Assembly: GCA_910579305.1 (NCBI GenBank)
Contig: CAJTTA010000060.1
Span: forward strand, 1 to 6,968
Source of the DNA: an uncultured Muribaculaceae bacterium
GTDB lineage: Bacteria > Bacteroidota > Bacteroidia > Bacteroidales > Muribaculaceae
Direction of reading: 5' to 3'
Length of the DNA stretch: 6,968 nt
The notes under the pieces are model-generated. The model had not been told where the DNA came from, searched no databases, and was given only the letters and a program-made list of their open reading frames with translations. The position numbers and the translations under genes were made by a program. Below are positions 6,799-6,968 of this stretch, piece by piece. How positions within the stretch are numbered: position 1 is the first letter of the stretch; every line of letters starts with the position of its first letter.

Positions 6799-6968
6799 TG
6801 GTCTTTTATCTTCATCTCTGTACCCAGAGTCTCATTTATAGTCTCCACCAAATCTGCGGCATTACCTTCATAGTGAAGAGACAATCTGTAACTCTCTGCA
6901 TTCTCAGGCAGATTTTTAAGTACATGACAAAAATTTGAAAACATCGAATTTTGGGGTATAAGTCGGAC
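6795..6968 (-). CDS. 3' end of a probable FecR-like anti-sigma factor (partial)
   Basis: The minus strand is open from the right edge to a TGA at 6797-6795, giving the last 57 residues of a protein that starts outside the window. The tail reads YRLSLHYEGN, AADLVETINETLG, TEMKIKDQ, a strand-helix-strand pattern. This matches the last half of the STN-like DUF4974 domain that ends many Bacteroidetes FecR-type inner-membrane anti-sigma factors. The identification rests on that pattern and on context: an STN-containing receptor begins four bases before the stop ends (ATGA overlap), the position a FecR gene normally holds. If correct, the protein would span the inner membrane, contact the receptor's STN domain in the periplasm and control an ECF sigma factor encoded further upstream. 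A different periplasmic protein with a similar fold is possible. Confidence 0.5.
   Translation of the reverse strand, partial: VRLIPQNSMFSNFCHVLKNLPENAESYRLSLHYEGNAADLVETINETLGTEMKIKDQ

Noticed and set aside
1..6968. CRISPR array, tRNA, rRNA, insertion sequence or phage remnant
   Set aside because: No regularly spaced repeats, cloverleaf-like segments, transposase motifs or terminal inverted repeats were seen.

Overview
The window looks like a piece of a Bacteroidales chromosome, possibly from the Muribaculaceae/Prevotella side of the order. The evidence is a TonB-dependent receptor with an N-terminal STN domain, a DUF4249 lipoprotein directly behind it, a TPR protein with a Bacteroidales-type C-terminal regulatory tail, promoter -7 boxes of the form TAnnTTTG, and mostly weak or absent Shine-Dalgarno sequences. 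The genus assignment is a guess.

All recognisable genes lie on the minus strand, so the reading order runs from high to low coordinates. At the right edge (6795-6968) is the last 57 codons of a gene whose end resembles the C-terminal (DUF4974/STN-like) part of FecR-type anti-sigma factors. Its stop overlaps the start of the TonB-dependent receptor (4354-6798) by four bases (ATGA). The receptor stop in turn overlaps the start of the DUF4249 lipoprotein (3344-4366) by 13 bases. These three are almost certainly one translationally coupled operon whose promoter, and probably an ECF sigma factor gene, lie beyond the right edge.

A 93-base gap with a -7-like box separates the operon from a gene for a membrane-spanning TPR protein with a putative cytoplasmic regulatory tail (1589-3250). 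A further 183-base gap carries a good Bacteroidales promoter and a small cluster of CATCATA repeats. It leads to an exported S41-family serine peptidase (125-1405). A perfect 16-base-pair GC-rich hairpin at 63-102 closes the block. The leftmost 62 bases hold no supportable gene.

Working model (inference): the receptor imports an unknown ligand through the outer membrane with the DUF4249 lipoprotein as surface or periplasmic partner. Its STN domain would report ligand occupancy to the upstream anti-sigma-like protein. The TPR protein could be a second envelope-to-cytoplasm sensor, and the S41 peptidase may process peptides or envelope proteins. Nothing in the sequence reveals the ligand. No mobile element, CRISPR array, tRNA or rRNA was seen.
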